From Macondimonas sp035325645 (GTDB lineage: Bacteria > Pseudomonadota > Gammaproteobacteria > UBA5335), in NCBI GenBank assembly GCA_035325645.1, contig DAOKZK010000004.1, positions 1-64,000 on the forward strand: 64,000 nucleotides of DNA. Direction: 5' to 3'. The notes below the pieces were generated by a model, which saw only the letters and a program-made list of their open reading frames with translations, did no database searches and was not told where the DNA came from. Position 1 is the first letter of the stretch. Each line of letters begins with the position of its first letter. Below are positions 1 through 7,594 of this stretch, in pieces. Position numbers and translations under genes: made by a program.

Positions 1-2
1 TG

Positions 3-1046
3 GGCATCCGGCTGCCGGCCGGCCTCACATCCCGGCTGATCGCCCGCGCGGGGGAACCGGTGATGCCGGGCGGCGGCTATCGCTGGCATCTTTATCCCGA
101 TGGCGGGGCGACCTTCCCCACAGCCCGCGGCGGCTGGATCTATGTGTCCAACAGCGAGGTGCCGGCTGCGGGCGGTGTCGGCGCGGTGCGCTTCGACGCG
201 CGCGGCGAGTTGATCGGTGCGTCCATGCTGCTCAAGGGCACTTCCCTGAATTGCGCCGGCGGCGCCACCCCCTGGGGCACCTGGCTGTCCTGCGAGGAGT
301 GGAGCGGCGGCGCGGTGTGGGAATGCGACCCGGCGGGGCGGCGGTTGCCCCGGCGCCGGCCGGCCTTGGGCATCTTCAAGCACGAGGCAGTCGCGGTCGA
401 CCCGGATCAGGGCCGGCTGTATCTCACCGAGGATGAGCCGGACGGCCGGCTGTATCGGTTCACGCCCACCGATTATCCGCGTCTGACCGAAGGCGTGCTG
501 GAGGTGGCGGAGGTTCAGGGCGATCCGCTCGCCGGGCCGGCCGGGGTGATGTGGCATCCGCTGGCCGATCCCCAACCCTTGATCGGCGGGCTCGGCAGCG
601 CCACGCCCACGCGTTTGCAGGTGCCGCTGAGCACGCCGTTCCGCGGCGGTGAGGGAATCGCCTGGCACGGCGGGCACGTCTATTTCACCACCAAAGGCGA
701 CGACACGGTTTGGCGTTACCAGCCGGGCGGGGCCGGTAGCGGGGTCCTGAGTGTGCTCTATCGCCGCGATCCGGCGCAGGCCGAAGATATCCTCTCGGGT
801 GTCGACAATCTGACCGTGGCAAGCGGCGGCGAGGTGCTGGTGGCTGAGGATGGCGGCGACATGCAGGTGGTCGTGCTGGATGCCGCCGGTCGAGCGGCGC
901 CACTGCTGCAGGTCGTGGGGCAGGATCAATCCGAGATCGCCGGCATCGCCTTTTCCCCGGACGGCAGCCGTCTCTATTTCAGTTCGCAGCGCGGCCCGAC
1001 CGGCAAAGGCCCATTCGGTCTGACCTACGAGATCCGCGTCGCCTGA
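3..1046 (+). CDS. PhoX-like (DUF839) protein, 5' end outside window
   Basis: The frame is open from the first bases, so this is the C-terminal part (about 347 residues visible) of a longer protein; a GTG near base 60 lies in frame but the coding pattern starts before it. The sequence reads as the PhoX/DUF839 family, a six-bladed beta-propeller that includes calcium- and iron-dependent secreted alkaline phosphatases. Family-typical stretches visible are GGWIYVSNSE, NCAGGATPWGTWLSCEE (with the Cys and paired Glu used for metal binding in PhoX), FKHEAV and YLTEDE. The twin-arginine signal expected of this family would lie upstream of the window. Phosphatase activity is inferred from family only; several DUF839 proteins are uncharacterised. 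It converges with trpE. Confidence 0.8.
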   Translation, partial: GIRLPAGLTSRLIARAGEPVMPGGGYRWHLYPDGGATFPTARGGWIYVSNSEVPAAGGVGAVRFDARGELIGASMLLKGTSLNCAGGATPWGTWLSCEEWSGGAVWECDPAGRRLPRRRPALGIFKHEAVAVDPDQGRLYLTEDEPDGRLYRFTPTDYPRLTEGVLEVAEVQGDPLAGPAGVMWHPLADPQPLIGGLGSATPTRLQVPLSTPFRGGEGIAWHGGHVYFTTKGDDTVWRYQPGGAGSGVLSVLYRRDPAQAEDILSGVDNLTVASGGEVLVAEDGGDMQVVVLDAAGRAAPLLQVVGQDQSEIAGIAFSPDGSRLYFSSQRGPTGKGPFGLTYEIRVA

Positions 1047-1100
1047 GGCGGACCGCCCTGTCTTAAGGCCGCCGGACCGAAACAGTGACGAAACGGGTTG

Positions 1101-1120
1101 GGTGGCGGAACGCCGCCCCT
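1101..1120. terminator. Hairpin between convergent PhoX-like and trpE genes
   Basis: A 7-bp stem (1101-1107 with 1111-1117, one G-T pair) with a GAA loop lies 55 bases after the PhoX-like stop codon and 14 bases beyond the trpE stop. Neither side has a proper T-tract, so it may be a weak bidirectional terminator or merely an RNA-stabilising hairpin. Confidence 0.35.
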
Positions 1121-1133
1121 TCTGCAGGCCGAC

Positions 1134-2621
1134 TCAGGGCGGCGTGCCTTCGACCATGGCCACGGCGCGGAACAGGGCGCGCCGTTTGTTGAGCGTTTCT
1201 TCCCATTCGGCGGCCGGGTCCGAATCGGCGACGATGCCGCCGCCGGCCTGCAGGTGCAACTGGCCGTCCTTGATTACGGCAGTGCGAATGGCGATCGCCG
1301 TGTCCATGTTGCCGTTCCAGCCGATGTAGCCGACCGCGCCGCCGTAGATTCCGCGCTTGACCGGTTCGAGTTCGTCGATGATTTCCATGGCGCGCACCTT
1401 GGGCGCCCCGCTCAGCGTGCCGGCGGGGAAGGTGGCGCGCAGGGCATCGATCGGCCCCAGACCAGGGGACAGCCGGCCTTCCACGTTGGAAACGATGTGC
1501 ATGACCTGCGAGTACCGCTCGATGACCATCTGTTCGGTCACGGTCACGCTGCCGATGTCGCACACCCGGCCGACGTCGTTCCGGCCCAGATCGATCAGCA
1601 TCAGATGTTCCGCGATTTCCTTCGGATCGCCCAGCAACTCCTGTTCCAGGGCCTGGTCCTCCGCGAGATCCCTGCCGCGCGGCCGTGTTCCGGCGATGGG
1701 CCGCACCGTGAGGACGCCGTCTTCCAGTCGCGCGAGCACCTCCGGCGATGCTCCGACGACCTGAAAATCGCCGAGGTCCAGATGGAACAGATAGGGGGAA
1801 GGGTTCAGGTAGCGCAGGGCGCGATACAGCTCGAGTGCACTGCCGCCGTAAGCCACCGACATGCGCTGCGACGGCACCACCTGCATCACGTCGCCCTCGA
1901 GGATGTAGGTCTGGATGCGACGCACGGCCGCTTCGTAGCCTTCGCGGCTGAAGCTGGCGCGGAACACCTCGTGGCCACCACGGTTCGCCGCGGCAGTGCT
2001 GAGGTGCCGGGCGGCCGGGCCTAGATCGGACAGGCGCCGGGTGAGTTCATCGAGCCGCGCCTCCGCCCTCCGGACGTCGTCCGCATCGCGGGGATCGGCC
2101 AGCACGACCACGGTCAGTTCGCCGCTGAGATTGTCGAGGACCAGCACCTCCTCGGACACCATGAGCAGGATGTCGGGCGTGCCCAGCGGATCCGGTTTGG
2201 GCATGCGCTGACCCAGGCGCGGTTCGATGTAGCGCACGGTCTCGTAGCCGAAGTAGCCCACCAGACCGCCGGTGAAGCGGGGCAGGCCGGGCACGGCAGC
2301 CACGCGAAAGCGCTGCTGGAAGGCCTCGATCCACGCCAGGGGATCCGGGCAGTCGGGCAGGGTTTCGATGATCTGGCCGTCAGTTTCCCATTGTAGATGG
2401 CGACCCCGAACCCGGATGACGCTGCGTGCCGGCAGACCGATGAAGGAATAACGTCCCCAGCGTTCACCGCCCTGTACCGATTCGAGCAGATAGCTGTACG
2501 GGCCGCGGGCGAGCTTCAGATAAAGCGAGAGCGGCGTCTCGAGGTCGGCGAGGATGCGGCGCACGAGCGGCAAGCGCTCGAACCGGTCGCCGGCGGGCGG
2601 GGGACTGTGGGCATCGATCAT
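1134..2621 (-). CDS. trpE: Anthranilate synthase component I
   Basis: Catalyses chorismate plus glutamine-derived ammonia to anthranilate, the first step of tryptophan synthesis, together with TrpG (not in the window). The 495-residue protein has the LLES motif at about residues 45-48, which forms part of the tryptophan feedback site, and the complete chorismate-binding domain, including GTRPRG, LGRNDVGRV, GTLSGAPKVRAMEIIDELE, GGAVGYIGWNGN and IRTAV. I chose the ATG at 2621 (MIDAHSPPP); an in-frame ATG 48 bases upstream would add 16 Pro-rich residues without a visible ribosome site. It follows gph and rpe on the same strand, a common gammaproteobacterial order. A TATAAT box overlaps the gph stop. 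No Trp-codon leader peptide is visible, so attenuation is not indicated. Confidence 0.95.
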   Translation of the reverse strand: MIDAHSPPPAGDRFERLPLVRRILADLETPLSLYLKLARGPYSYLLESVQGGERWGRYSFIGLPARSVIRVRGRHLQWETDGQIIETLPDCPDPLAWIEAFQQRFRVAAVPGLPRFTGGLVGYFGYETVRYIEPRLGQRMPKPDPLGTPDILLMVSEEVLVLDNLSGELTVVVLADPRDADDVRRAEARLDELTRRLSDLGPAARHLSTAAANRGGHEVFRASFSREGYEAAVRRIQTYILEGDVMQVVPSQRMSVAYGGSALELYRALRYLNPSPYLFHLDLGDFQVVGASPEVLARLEDGVLTVRPIAGTRPRGRDLAEDQALEQELLGDPKEIAEHLMLIDLGRNDVGRVCDIGSVTVTEQMVIERYSQVMHIVSNVEGRLSPGLGPIDALRATFPAGTLSGAPKVRAMEIIDELEPVKRGIYGGAVGYIGWNGNMDTAIAIRTAVIKDGQLHLQAGGGIVADSDPAAEWEETLNKRRALFRAVAMVEGTPP

Positions 2622-2717
2622 GAAAACCCCGGTGGATGGGAAGCTGCACGGCAAAGGGCGCGACGGCAACAGCCGTCACATCGTCGGGCGTCGGCTCCGC
2701 CATCGCTGGCGGCGCGT

Positions 2718-2723
2718 ATTATA
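2718..2723 (-). promoter_or_regulatory. Candidate -10 box for trpE
   Basis: A perfect TATAAT on the minus strand overlaps the gph stop codon, about 97 bases before the trpE start. No good -35 hexamer is found 16-18 bases upstream, so it may need an activator or be fortuitous. Confidence 0.4.
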
Positions 2724-3429
2724 CGGTCCCCTCATGCGCCGCGTTCCATCCGTCCAGTCGCCCGAGGCATGCGGCCAAGTCGGCCATGCGATCGATGACC
2801 GCCGCCGCGCCTGCCTGCGCGAGATCCACGCCTTGGTTATATCCGTAACTGACGCCGACCACAACACAGCCGGCAGCCCGCCCGGCCAGAACGTCGTTGA
2901 TGGAGTCGCCGACCATGACGCACGCCTCGCCGCCGGTCAGTTCCAGCTGCCGCAGGGCCGCACGTACAGGCGCCGGATCGGGCTTGCGCTGCGGCAGGCT
3001 GTCACCACCTACCAGCGCGCCGAACGGGTCGCGTATGCCCAGCCGATCGAGCAACGGCGCAATGAAGCGCGCCGGTTTGTTGGTCACCACGCCCATGCCG
3101 ACGCCCGTGGCGTGCAGGTGCGACAGCGTTTCGGCAACGCCGGGGTAGAGCCGGCTGTGGATGCACAGGTGGGCTTCGTAGCTGTTCACGAACTCAGACC
3201 AGGCGCGGTCGACCTCCGGCATTCCGGGGTCGGCATCGGTCCGCCGGGCGAGCGCCCGGGCGAGCAGCAGGCGCGCCCCGTCGCCCACATACTGTCGGAT
3301 CTCGGCTTCCGTGAGAATGGGGCGCCCGAATCGGTCGAGCACCTCGTTCACGGCCGCAGTGAGATCTGGAACGCTGTCGACGAGGGTGCCGTCCAGATCG
3401 AACAGCACCGCGCGTTGGTGGCCGCTCAC
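2719..3429 (-). CDS. gph: Phosphoglycolate phosphatase (HAD family)
   Basis: Dephosphorylates 2-phosphoglycolate, made by Rubisco oxygenation or during DNA 3'-end repair. The 236-residue protein has the HAD motifs in order: FDLDGTLVDS with nucleophile Asp11 and acid-base Asp13, GVVTNK (motif II), RKPDPAPV (motif III Lys) and MVGDSINDV (motif IV acidic pair), with a Gph-type helical cap between the first two. The start is a GTG at 3429 that overlaps the rpe stop (GTGA), implying translational coupling. Gph lying between rpe and trpE is a conserved arrangement. Related HAD phosphatases can have other substrates, but length, motif spacing and context favour Gph. Confidence 0.92.
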   Translation of the reverse strand: MSGHQRAVLFDLDGTLVDSVPDLTAAVNEVLDRFGRPILTEAEIRQYVGDGARLLLARALARRTDADPGMPEVDRAWSEFVNSYEAHLCIHSRLYPGVAETLSHLHATGVGMGVVTNKPARFIAPLLDRLGIRDPFGALVGGDSLPQRKPDPAPVRAALRQLELTGGEACVMVGDSINDVLAGRAAGCVVVGVSYGYNQGVDLAQAGAAAVIDRMADLAACLGRLDGWNAAHEGTV

Positions 3430-4106
3430 GGGCCGGCAAGCTCGCGCAGCCGGGTCCGCATCGCACGGATCACCTCGCCGTAGTCCGGCGCACCGAAGAT
3501 CGCCGAGCCGGCGACGAAGGTATCTGCTCCGGCGCGGGCGACCTCGGCGATGTTGTCGACCTTGATGCCGCCGTCCACCTCCAAGCGGATCGGATACCCA
3601 CTATCGTCGATGCGCCGGCGCACAGAGGCGATCTTGTCCAGAGCGCTGCGGATGAAACCCTGCCCTCCGAAACCCGGGTTCACTGACATGATCAGGATCA
3701 GATCCAGTCGTTCCATCACATGGTCGAGATAGTGCAGTGGGGTTGCAGGGTTGAGGACCAGGCCGGCCTGACAATCGTGGTCGCGGATCAGTTGCAGGCT
3801 GCGGTCGATGTGCTCGCTGGCCTCGGGATGGAAGCTGATCACGCTCGCGCCGGCTGCAGCGAAATCGCTGATCAGGCGATCGACCGGCTTGACCATGAGA
3901 TGCACGTCGATTGGGGCCTGCACGCCATGGCGGCGCAAGGCCTCGCAGACCAGCGGCCCGACGGTGAGGTTCGGGACATAGTGGTTGTCCATGACGTCGA
4001 AGTGCACCCAGTCGGCTCCGGCGGCCAATACCGCGTCCACTTCGGCGCCGAGGCGCGCGAAGTCGGCCGACAGGATCGACGGGGCGATGATGAAGTCGCG
4101 GCTCAA
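3426..4106 (-). CDS. rpe: Ribulose-phosphate 3-epimerase
   Basis: Interconverts ribulose 5-phosphate and xylulose 5-phosphate in the pentose phosphate or Calvin cycle. The 226-residue TIM barrel carries IAPSILSADFARLG, HFDVMDNHYVPNLTVGP, HLMV, MSVNPGFGGQGF and EVDGGI, which supply the metal-binding His/Asp residues and the phosphate-binding glycines of the family. The best start is a TTG at 4106: GAGGGAG lies seven bases upstream and the protein then begins right at the conserved MSRDFIIAPSI. Its stop overlaps the gph start. With rpiA at 29.1 kb the window holds two non-oxidative pentose-phosphate enzymes, in separate loci. Confidence 0.95.
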   Translation of the reverse strand: MSRDFIIAPSILSADFARLGAEVDAVLAAGADWVHFDVMDNHYVPNLTVGPLVCEALRRHGVQAPIDVHLMVKPVDRLISDFAAAGASVISFHPEASEHIDRSLQLIRDHDCQAGLVLNPATPLHYLDHVMERLDLILIMSVNPGFGGQGFIRSALDKIASVRRRIDDSGYPIRLEVDGGIKVDNIAEVARAGADTFVAGSAIFGAPDYGEVIRAMRTRLRELAGP

Positions 4107-4136
4107 CTGAGGCTCCCTCGGTCAATCAAGCGGGGC

Positions 4137-4529
4137 TCACTGCTTTTTCAGCAGATCGCGGATTTCGGCCAGCAACTGTTCCTGGGGTGTGGGCCCGGCC
4201 GCTTTCGGGGCGAGGCCCAATCGCTCGTTGAGGCGCCCCAAAGGCAGCACCACGGCGTAGTAGACCACAGCAGCCGTGATCAGGAAGGTCACCAGCGCCG
4301 TGATGAAATTGCCGTAGTTGATCGCAATCTCGCTGCTTTTGTCGGGCGAGGCGACCAGGACGATCTTGCCGCCGAACTCGACACCTCCCGTGGCCAGCCG
4401 GATCAGGGGATTGATGAAGGATTCGGTGAATTTCGTGACGAGATTGCCGAATGCCGCGCCGATGACCACGCCGACGGAAAGGTCGACCACGTTGCCGCGC
4501 ATGATGAACTGCCGGAAGCTGCCTGCCAT
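4137..4529 (-). CDS. mscL: Large-conductance mechanosensitive channel
   Basis: Forms the homopentameric inner-membrane emergency valve that opens near lytic tension after hypo-osmotic shock. The 130-residue length is typical. Visible parts are the N-terminal amphipathic helix (SFRQFIMRGNVVDLSVGVVIG), TM1 with the Gly/Ala-rich GVVIGAAFG packing face, a periplasmic loop of about 30 residues, TM2 (FITALVTFLITAAVVYYAVVL) and a C-terminal charged helix ending EIRDLLKKQ. It sits 31 bases downstream of rpe's start side and is transcribed in the same direction; whether it shares a transcript with rpe is unclear. Confidence 0.96.
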   Translation of the reverse strand: MAGSFRQFIMRGNVVDLSVGVVIGAAFGNLVTKFTESFINPLIRLATGGVEFGGKIVLVASPDKSSEIAINYGNFITALVTFLITAAVVYYAVVLPLGRLNERLGLAPKAAGPTPQEQLLAEIRDLLKKQ

Positions 4530-4634
4530 CGCGATCGCCTCGCTGGGTTTTCGGTGAAGAATCAGGTCACCGGCTCAGATCGAGCAGACCAGGACCATCG
4601 CTGATCCCGGTGGCTCGGTGCACCCTTGGGTCGA

Positions 4635-4955
4635 TTACTTCAGGCCGCCAAAATAGGCTGCCAGATCAGCCATGTCCTGGTCGGACAGCTTCTCGACGTT
4701 GGGTTTCATCACGCCGGCCATGGGTGTCTTGCGCTCGCCGGTCTTGAAGGCCTTGAGTTGGGCCTGAATATAGGCTGCGTCCTTGCCGACCAGTGGAGGA
4801 AAGGTGCCCATGCCTTTGTAATCCTGGCCGTGGCAGCTGAAGCAGACATGTTGTTGAGCCAGTTTCTTGCCGTTTTCGGCATTGCCGGCGGCCGATGCGC
4901 TGCCGGCAATGGCAAGCGAAAGAAAAGCCATTGCCAATCGGGTGCGAGCGTGCAT
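4635..4955 (-). CDS. Secreted class I cytochrome c (c553-like)
   Basis: A 106-residue periplasmic electron carrier. The signal peptide (MHARTRLAMAFLSLAIAGSASA) is followed by the mature start AAGNAENGKKLA, a single haem motif CFSCH (Cys38, Cys41, His42) and the probable sixth ligand Met in KTPMAGVMKP; the tail DMADLAAYFGGLK is typical of c553/c4-like monohaem domains. I chose the ATG at 4955, which opens directly on the signal peptide; an in-frame ATG six codons upstream is possible, and longer forms would add residues unlike an export signal. It stands alone between mscL and divergent purC. The redox partner cannot be told from context. Confidence 0.88.
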   Translation of the reverse strand: MHARTRLAMAFLSLAIAGSASAAGNAENGKKLAQQHVCFSCHGQDYKGMGTFPPLVGKDAAYIQAQLKAFKTGERKTPMAGVMKPNVEKLSDQDMADLAAYFGGLK

Positions 4956-5120
4956 TATGCGGTCCTGTGTCATCGAGGTTGAAGAGGGGCCCATTCTAAT
5001 GCCTATTCGCTTGCCGGGCGATGGGGCGACCGGGAGCGCAGAGCAATCGGATCGGCCGTGGTGCCGCGATAGGCTCGGGTGGGCATGAGCCGCTATCATG
5101 CGTGCTGCACAACCGCTGGA

Positions 5121-6029
5121 ATGATGCTCATGCCGCAGCCGCCCGATACCCTCTTTCAGAGCGACCTCAGGAGCCTCCCGCTCGTCTATCGGGGCAAGGT
5201 TCGGGATGTGTACGCCATCGATGAGGATTCATTGCTCATCGTGACGACTGACCGGTTGTCCGCCTTCGATGTCGTGTTGCCCGATCCGATCTCTGGCAAG
5301 GGGCGGGTGCTGACTGCGTTGTCCAATTTCTGGTTCGCAAAGATGGCGGATCTCATTCCCAATCACCTGGTCGATCGGCCGCTGGAAGCGGTCCTGCCCG
5401 ATCCGATCGAGCGGGCGCAGGTGGAAGGACGTGCCATCGTGGCCCGCCGCCTGCGGGCGCTGCCGGTCGAAGCCATCGCTCGCGGCTACCTGATCGGCTC
5501 GGGCTGGAAGGATTATCAGCGCACCGGGGCCGTCTGCGGGATTGCGCTGCCCCCGGGGTTGGCTCAGGCAGGTGCGTTGCCTGAGCCCCTGTTCACGCCG
5601 TCCACCAAAGCGGCGCTCGGCACACATGACGAGAACATCGCTTACGCCGAGGCGGAACGTATCCTTGGCGCCGATCTGGCCGATCGCATTCGGACCGTCA
5701 CGCTCGCCATCTACCGGCGCGCGGCGCGCTATGCCCAGGCGCGGGGCATCCTCATCGCAGACACCAAGTTCGAGTTCGGGCTGGACGCAGACGGGCAACT
5801 GGTGTTGATCGACGAGCTGCTGACGCCCGATTCTTCGCGCTTCTGGCCGGCTGATCAGTACCGGCCCGGCATCAGTCCCCCGAGTTTCGACAAGCAGTTC
5901 GTACGCGATTACCTCGAGACACTGGACTGGGACAAGACGGCGCCGGGGCCGCGCCTGCCCGAGTCCGTGATCCGGCAGACGGCCGAGAAGTATCAGGAGG
6001 CCGAGCGGCGCCTGATGGGCGGCTCTTGA
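5121..6029 (+). CDS. purC: SAICAR synthetase
   Basis: Phosphoribosylaminoimidazole-succinocarboxamide synthase: ATP-dependent addition of aspartate to CAIR in purine synthesis. The protein is about 300 residues, the longer form of the family, with RGKVRDVY, TTDRLSAFDVV, RRLRALPVEAIARGY (substrate phosphate loop), TPSTKAALGTHDENI and DTKFEFG. Three nearby Met codons (5121, 5124, 5130) are candidates; none has a strong ribosome site, and 5130 (MPQPPDTLFQSDL) is equally plausible. It is divergent from the cytochrome gene and convergent with the small secreted protein gene. Confidence 0.95.
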   Translation: MMLMPQPPDTLFQSDLRSLPLVYRGKVRDVYAIDEDSLLIVTTDRLSAFDVVLPDPISGKGRVLTALSNFWFAKMADLIPNHLVDRPLEAVLPDPIERAQVEGRAIVARRLRALPVEAIARGYLIGSGWKDYQRTGAVCGIALPPGLAQAGALPEPLFTPSTKAALGTHDENIAYAEAERILGADLADRIRTVTLAIYRRAARYAQARGILIADTKFEFGLDADGQLVLIDELLTPDSSRFWPADQYRPGISPPSFDKQFVRDYLETLDWDKTAPGPRLPESVIRQTAEKYQEAERRLMGGS

Positions 6030-6083
6030 ATGAACTGCTTGCGTTGGTGAGCGGTGTTTTCCGACATTTGGTCGGCTGCGGCT

Positions 6084-6121
6084 AAAAAAACGGACCCCCT
6101 CCACGGGTGGGCGGGGGTCCG
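6084..6121 (-). terminator. Rho-independent terminator of the Met/His-rich small protein gene
   Basis: A perfect 9-bp stem (6091-6099 with 6113-6121) is followed, in the minus-strand direction, by seven T residues (the A-run at 6084-6090). It lies 67 bases after the stop of the gene at 6188-6490, which it should terminate; it has no T-tract in the purC direction. Confidence 0.88.
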
Positions 6122-6187
6122 ATGGGGCGCAGGAGATCAGGAGGAGGGCGCGGACGATGTGGCCGCAGACCCCCATCGACGATCTGA

Positions 6188-6490
6188 TTACATGGCGTGA
6201 TCCATGTGTCCGCCGCCCAGGGTGGCATGACTCATGATGCGCATGTGCAGCGGGCCCAGAACCGGCAGCTGATTCATCGCCGACATCATGCTCGTGTGAA
6301 GAGGACCGACGACCGGCAGGCCGCTCATCACGACCATCATGTTGGCCATCATCGTCATCATGGGTTCCATGACGCCAGCGCCACTCAGCGCGGCCAGTTC
6401 GGTGTCGGTCATGGGTTGGGCTGCGAAGCTGGTCGGGGCGGCAACGGTAATTGCGAGGCCGGCGATCAGGATGCGGATGGCTTTGCGCAT
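6188..6490 (-). CDS. Small secreted Met/His-rich protein, unknown family
   Basis: A 100-residue protein with a clear signal peptide (to TSFA-AQ, about residue 24). Just after it comes MTDTELAALSGAG, resembling ITYSELSEISGQA in the secreted protein at 19585. The rest is extremely rich in methionine (about 17 of 100 residues overall), with clusters such as MMTMMANMMVVM, two copies of LPV(V/L)GPLH spaced 20 residues apart, and a His-bearing tail (SHATLGGGHMDHAM). I do not recognise a family. Met- and His-rich periplasmic proteins often bind copper or silver, so a copper role is a reasonable guess, not shown. It is a single-gene unit with its own terminator. Confidence 0.75.
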   Translation of the reverse strand: MRKAIRILIAGLAITVAAPTSFAAQPMTDTELAALSGAGVMEPMMTMMANMMVVMSGLPVVGPLHTSMMSAMNQLPVLGPLHMRIMSHATLGGGHMDHAM

Positions 6491-6608
6491 GGGAGTAACT
6501 CCTTTGGGGTCGCTGCCGTTGGGGTGTGGCCGGGTGGATCGGCGAGTGGATTCTATCGCCGGCGAGGCGGCTCTCCGGACGCTGCGACCTTATGTCGCAG
6601 GGCGCGCG

Positions 6609-7496
6609 TCACGACAAGGCCGCGGCTTCCGGCGGCGCGCGGAGCAACGCGCAAAAGGCGGCCATGGCGCGTGAAGGACTGCGATCCCGGTGGCGGACGA
6701 GCCCGAGTTTGCGGCGCAACGCGAGTCCTGGCACGTCCAGGCTGACGAGATCCGGTCCGGCCAGCGTGATAGGCAACAGGCTCCAGCCCAGGCCCACCGC
6801 CACCATCATGCGGATGGTCTCCATATAGTTGGTCTGCAGGCGCGCCCGCAGCGTGAGGCCGTGCCGCGCAAAGGCCTGCGCGATCAGGGTGTGGGTATAG
6901 GTGCCGGTTTCAGGAAGGATCGACGGATGGGCGGCGAGATCGGCAAGGGAGCGTGCGGCGCGGCCGGCGAGGGGATGATCCGGCGCGGCCATCACCACCA
7001 GGGGATCGTCCCACAGCGCTTCGGTCTCGAGCTGCGGCGCAGGCATGAGCGGCAGCGTCACGACGCCCAGATCGAGCAGGCCCTCGCCGACGGCATCGCA
7101 GGCCTCCTCGGAATCCATGAAGCGGATGGCCAGTTCGACGGCGGGATAGGCGCGGGCGAATGCGCGCAGGAAGGGCGGCAGGCGGCGCAGGCCGATGTGA
7201 TGGCTGGTCCCGATGGCGAGCGGGCCGGACACCGGCCCCGACAGGTCGGCCACCGCGCGCCGGCAGGCCGCGATCCTGTCCAGAATCTCGCGGGCCAGCG
7301 GCAGCAGGGCGCGGCCGGCCTCGGTCAGCATGACCCCGCGCCCGACACGATCGAACACGGGTGCGCCCAAGTCGGCCTCCAGCGCCGCGATGCGCTTGCT
7401 GATCGCCGGTTGAGTCAGATGCAGCCGGTCCGCGGCGCGCGAGAACGAGGCTTCGGTGGCGACGGCGACGAAGGCGGCCAGCAGATCCACGTCCAT
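6609..7496 (-). CDS. LysR-family transcriptional regulator divergent from leuCDB
   Basis: A 295-residue LysR regulator: N-terminal winged helix-turn-helix (residues 1-60, with the AADRLHLTQPAISKRIAALE recognition segment) and a periplasmic-binding-protein-like effector domain beginning near residue 90 (PLAIGTSHHIG). It is divergent from leuC with only 98 bases between start codons, the usual arrangement for a LysR protein controlling its neighbour. This suggests control of leucine synthesis genes, perhaps sensing an isopropylmalate-type intermediate, but the ligand is unknown. The C-terminal end lies about 120 bases from the small secreted protein gene and is not obviously linked to it. Confidence 0.9.
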   Translation of the reverse strand: MDVDLLAAFVAVATEASFSRAADRLHLTQPAISKRIAALEADLGAPVFDRVGRGVMLTEAGRALLPLAREILDRIAACRRAVADLSGPVSGPLAIGTSHHIGLRRLPPFLRAFARAYPAVELAIRFMDSEEACDAVGEGLLDLGVVTLPLMPAPQLETEALWDDPLVVMAAPDHPLAGRAARSLADLAAHPSILPETGTYTHTLIAQAFARHGLTLRARLQTNYMETIRMMVAVGLGWSLLPITLAGPDLVSLDVPGLALRRKLGLVRHRDRSPSRAMAAFCALLRAPPEAAALS

Positions 7497-7546
7497 TCAT
7501 GAAATCCCGGAATGCAATCCATGAGAAACATGAATTGGAATTATAG
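7494..7546. promoter_or_regulatory. leuC / LysR intergenic control region
   Basis: Between the divergent starts, CATGA occurs three times (7498, 7520, 7529), the first within the perfect palindrome TTCATGAA (7496-7503); the first two lie 22 bases apart. TTATAG at 7541-7546 could be the leuC -10 box and has no matching -35, as expected of an activator-dependent promoter. This is a plausible LysR binding region, inferred only. Confidence 0.4.
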
Positions 7547-7594
7547 CGCGCCGGGCGATTAACATCGTGTTCACGCAATCACGGGAGGCTGCGC

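Noticed and set aside
2622..2710. trp attenuator or leader peptide ahead of trpE
   Set aside because: No Trp codons in a short leader frame and no T-tract hairpin in the 90-base leader.
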